NCBI GenBank assembly: GCA_023420715.1
Contig: JAEZVR010000127.1
Span: 1-8,098, forward strand
Direction: 5' to 3'
DNA: 8,098 nucleotides
DNA from: Bacillota bacterium
GTDB lineage: Bacteria > Bacillota > Clostridia > Saccharofermentanales > Fastidiosipilaceae
The first letter of the stretch is position 1, and each line of letters opens with the position of its first letter. The notes under the pieces are model-generated. The model saw only the letters and a program-made list of their open reading frames with translations. It searched no databases and was not told where the DNA came from. Made by a program: the position numbers and the translations under genes. Below are positions 5,410-8,098 of the stretch, piece by piece.

Positions 5410-7533
5410 TTAAGCTTCCTCAGTCTCGTTAAATGCCTCTTGAATTTTTTTGGCATCTTCATCGGAAATAACAGGCTGGACATTGTCTGCGGCATCGTCC
5501 GAATAAGAAGTTGGCAGAGGTTCTTCTTCTGCAGCGTCTTCTGGTGCATCTTCAAAAACAACACCATTCAATGGGGTATCAATCGGATTGACATCCTTAA
5601 TACTGACACTGACACGGCGGCTTTCGTTGCTCACTTCGATGACGCGAGCTTCAACTTCCATGCCTTCTTCCAGCACATCATTTGGCTTGGTCAAACGGCG
5701 GTTGGAAATTTGCGAAATATGGCAAAGTGCATCGACACCTTCTTCAATTTCAATAAAGGCACCAAAGGCAAACAAGCGTACCACTTTACCCTTAACCGTT
5801 GAGCCCACAGGGAAACGTTCTTCGATATTGTGGTATGGATCGTCTTCAATGCGCTTATAACCCAACGAAATGCGTTTTTTCTCCTTGTCAAAATCCTTGA
5901 CATAGACCTGAATGCTGTCGCCCACTGCGACCACTTCAGACGGATGCTTAATGCGATTCCAGGACAATTCAGAAATATGTACCAAACCGTCAACGCCACC
6001 GATATCCACAAAGGCACCGAAATCGGTTAAGTTGCGCACAACACCGTCATAAATATCACCGACTTCAATGCTGCCCCACACTTCGTCTGCACGCTCTTTG
6101 CGTTCTTGGCTCAGCAAGACTCGACGAGAACCAGACACACGCAAACGGCGCTTTTCTGCATCGAATTGTGTAATCAAAATATCGAAATTTTGACCCTTAT
6201 ATGGTTCGAGATCATCGACAATGTTCAACTCAATCTGGGTGCGGTGAATATATACATCCACACCACCATATGTCGCGATTAAGCCGTCCTTAACAACATT
6301 AACCACCTTGACATTAATCGGTGTTTTATTTTTGAAGGCTTCTTCGACCAAGGAACGATTTTTAATGAAGTCCACTCTGGATTTGGAGAGATTGATCTCT
6401 TTACCCATATCTGTTTGACGAATCGATTTAACATAGACGTCGATTGGCGTTCTGTTCTCGATTGCTTCGTCCAAATTAAAATCTTCCTCTGTAAACTCAC
6501 GACGTGGAATCCGACCCTCTGTCTTGTCCTTAACATCGACATATACATAGTCGGCGTCATAGCGAACAACAACACCTTCTACTGTAGCACCGCGGTGTAA
6601 TTGCGGGATATTGTCAATGAAATCTGTAAAGCTGACATCATTGGCGTCTGATTCAAACGCTTGTCCCATGTTCGTTTCGTTTTCTGTCATTCTGTGAAAA
6701 ACCTCCATGATCATACTTTTGGGAGTAGACGCACCTGCCGTTATGCCGATTCTGAATCCAGCCCAAGACCGAGTGGTTATCAGGCGGGTCAAATCGTCCA
6801 TACACTCAATCAGATAAGTCTGCTCACAAATGCTACGGCATGTATCAAGAAGTTTCACTGTATTAGAACTGTGTTGACTACCAATAACTAACATTACATC
6901 GGATTGAGCGGCCAATTGACCTGCTTCCCTTTGTCGTCTATCCGTAGCATTACATATTGTATCAAAATAATGCAAATGATCAAATTTATTCTTTAAATAA
7001 GCTAAAATTTCGTCAAATACAGCAAAAGAAAAGGTGGTTTGTGCCACAATTGTCCATAAATCGTGGGATAAATCCAGATTTTTAGCTTCTTCTAAAGAAG
7101 AAATCACCACAGCTGAGTGTTCACAAGCGCCATTGATGCCTTGAACTTCTGGATGATTTGGATCGCCGACCAACAAAATTTTGTGGCCAGCAGAAAAGGC
7201 TTTGTGAACGATTTGGTGGATATGATTCACATAACCACAGGTACAATCGACCAATTCGCAATCAATCGCATCAAACTGAGCACGAACCTGAGGGGAAATG
7301 CCATGGGCCCTGATAATGACCACACTGCCCGCCTCTGCCTGCTGCGGGTTTTCGAGCAAGATGACACCGCGCTGTTTGAGATCACCCGTCACCAATGCAT
7401 TGTGGATCAATTCCCCAAACATATATATTTTTTTATCTTGATAGGCCGGATTTTCCAAAAGCTGATATGCCGTTTGCACTGCGCGGTGCACACCCGAACA
7501 AAAGCCTGCCGACTTTGCCAATACCACACTCAT
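5410..7533 (-). CDS. ispH-rpsA: Bifunctional HMB-PP reductase (IspH) / ribosomal protein S1 fusion
   Basis: A 707-residue fusion. Residues 1 to about 283 are IspH, the [4Fe-4S] enzyme that converts HMB-PP to IPP and DMAPP in the last step of the MEP isoprenoid pathway. Cluster cysteines are C12 (FCSGVHRA), C99 and C194 (TICNATDRRQ). Substrate-site histidines are H44 (LIHN), H77 (RAHG) and H127 (NHPEV), with E129; SSN (222-224) and S269 are also conserved. The segment around C99 reads DCTCGYV instead of the usual DATCPFV. Four S1 RNA-binding domains follow at about 313-385, 401-470, 486-558 and 574-646. Domains 3 and 4 are the most canonical, with FGAFVDIGGVDGLVHIS and FGAFIEIEEGVDALCHIS. An acidic tail closes the protein (650-707). 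Such fusions are known in Clostridia and Negativicutes. The start ATG overlaps the plsC stop (ATGA), with GAGG six bases before it. Whether the chain is processed into separate enzymes is unknown. Confidence 0.97.
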   Translation of the reverse strand: MSVVLAKSAGFCSGVHRAVQTAYQLLENPAYQDKKIYMFGELIHNALVTGDLKQRGVILLENPQQAEAGSVVIIRAHGISPQVRAQFDAIDCELVDCTCGYVNHIHQIVHKAFSAGHKILLVGDPNHPEVQGINGACEHSAVVISSLEEAKNLDLSHDLWTIVAQTTFSFAVFDEILAYLKNKFDHLHYFDTICNATDRRQREAGQLAAQSDVMLVIGSQHSSNTVKLLDTCRSICEQTYLIECMDDLTRLITTRSWAGFRIGITAGASTPKSMIMEVFHRMTENETNMGQAFESDANDVSFTDFIDNIPQLHRGATVEGVVVRYDADYVYVDVKDKTEGRIPRREFTEEDFNLDEAIENRTPIDVYVKSIRQTDMGKEINLSKSRVDFIKNRSLVEEAFKNKTPINVKVVNVVKDGLIATYGGVDVYIHRTQIELNIVDDLEPYKGQNFDILITQFDAEKRRLRVSGSRRVLLSQERKERADEVWGSIEVGDIYDGVVRNLTDFGAFVDIGGVDGLVHISELSWNRIKHPSEVVAVGDSIQVYVKDFDKEKKRISLGYKRIEDDPYHNIEERFPVGSTVKGKVVRLFAFGAFIEIEEGVDALCHISQISNRRLTKPNDVLEEGMEVEARVIEVSNESRRVSVSIKDVNPIDTPLNGVVFEDAPEDAAEEEPLPTSYSDDAADNVQPVISDEDAKKIQEAFNETEEA

Positions 7534-8098
7534 ACTTCACCTCGAACCTGAGCCAATACGGCTCGCTGTTCAGGTAATAAATCTGACTCTGCTTTGACAA
7601 AACTTGGTCGTTCCTTGCGCACCACCCATTCATCCAAACGATAAAGATATTGCATTAAATCGTTAACCAATTTTGTTTTTTCACCCTTTGCGACATCCTT
7701 TATATAAAACGGGCGATCGCAGACAATTTTCAGACCTGATCTAAACCTAAAATCTCCAATCAGCGCCATGGGTACAATCGGAACATTCATTTTTAAAGCA
7801 AAATGAATGACACCTTCGCGCGATTGATGTTGCGCACGCGCAGACGGATCTGCAACCCTTGTACCCTCCGGAAAAATAGCCACCAAATGATCTGTTTTTA
7901 AGTGGCTCATAATGGTGCGCACAGACGAAAGCATGGGTTCGTTTCGATCAATCGGTATGGCACGCCACCAGCGCATAATCCAGCCAAGGATGGGCTTTTC
8001 AAACAGCTCTTTTTTTGCCACAAAATAGACCCATCTGTCATACGGCGACAAAACCGCTGGAATATCAAAGTAGCTGATGTGATTACAGACAATCAGCG
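7530..8098 (-). CDS. plsC: PlsC-type 1-acyl-glycerol-3-phosphate acyltransferase (5' end missing)
   Basis: The C-terminal 188 residues of a lysophosphatidic acid acyltransferase-family protein. The frame is open to the right edge, so the N-terminus lies outside the window. The conserved acyltransferase blocks appear in order: NHISYFD (visible residues 5-11, the HX4D catalytic motif), KKELFEKPILGWIMRWW followed by IPIDR (block II), FPEGTR (75-80, glycerol-3-phosphate binding) and VPIVPMAL (105-112). The enzyme transfers an acyl chain to lysophosphatidate at the inner membrane during phospholipid synthesis. Its stop overlaps the IspH-S1 start as ATGA, implying a shared transcript and coupled translation. 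In related Firmicutes this gene commonly sits between cmk and the ispH-rpsA fusion; cmk would be expected just off the right edge. The C-terminal tail after about residue 125 is basic and poorly conserved. Confidence 0.93.
   Translation of the reverse strand, partial: LIVCNHISYFDIPAVLSPYDRWVYFVAKKELFEKPILGWIMRWWRAIPIDRNEPMLSSVRTIMSHLKTDHLVAIFPEGTRVADPSARAQHQSREGVIHFALKMNVPIVPMALIGDFRFRSGLKIVCDRPFYIKDVAKGEKTKLVNDLMQYLYRLDEWVVRKERPSFVKAESDLLPEQRAVLAQVRGEV

Noticed and set aside
7117..7551. 144-residue plus-strand frame opposite IspH, and other plus-strand frames opposite the S1 domains
   Set aside because: They are antisense to a strongly conserved gene, and their proteins show no recognisable domain.
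1..8098. CRISPR arrays, insertion sequences, tRNA or rRNA genes
   Set aside because: No regularly spaced repeats, transposase-like frames, terminal inverted repeats or RNA gene signatures were seen.

Overview
The window is a dense stretch of bacterial chromosome, with seven protein-coding genes, no RNA genes, no mobile elements, and every intergenic gap under about 130 bases. It most likely comes from a low-to-mid GC Firmicute of the Clostridia or Negativicutes type. The main reason is the single long gene encoding IspH (HMB-PP reductase) fused to ribosomal protein S1, an arrangement known from those groups. The PepV-type dipeptidase and the GGAGG-like ribosome binding sites agree. I cannot name a genus from the sequence.

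Layout, left to right. Positions 1-3963 hold four genes, all on the minus strand and transcribed right to left. They are a YeiH-family (UPF0324) membrane protein, an EamA/DMT-type permease whose start codon overlaps the YeiH stop, a canonical COG0523/CobW metal-chaperone GTPase, and a second CobW-like protein starting one base after the first one ends. This second protein runs off the left edge. It carries a P-loop domain with degenerate GTPase signatures, followed in the same reading frame by membrane segments resembling the start of a COG0701 (YraQ/YcgR-type) permease. It has no downstream stop inside the window and is the most unusual object here. The tandem GTPase plus GTPase-permease pair suggests a metal-handling unit, by analogy with known COG0523/COG0701 neighbourhoods. 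Metal identity and transport direction are inference only.

Positions 3964-4062 are a divergent intergenic region. From it a PepV/Sapep-type M20 metallopeptidase gene runs rightwards to 5352. A strong hairpin at 5360-5392, with T tracts on both strands, separates it from the convergent right-hand operon. That operon is again on the minus strand: a 5'-truncated PlsC acyltransferase (phospholipid synthesis) overlaps by ATGA the ispH-rpsA fusion (isoprenoid precursor synthesis plus translation).

Most of the window is housekeeping or common accessory transport. The candidate for something less described is the left edge, where a degenerate CobW-like domain appears fused to a permease and is paired with an intact CobW protein.
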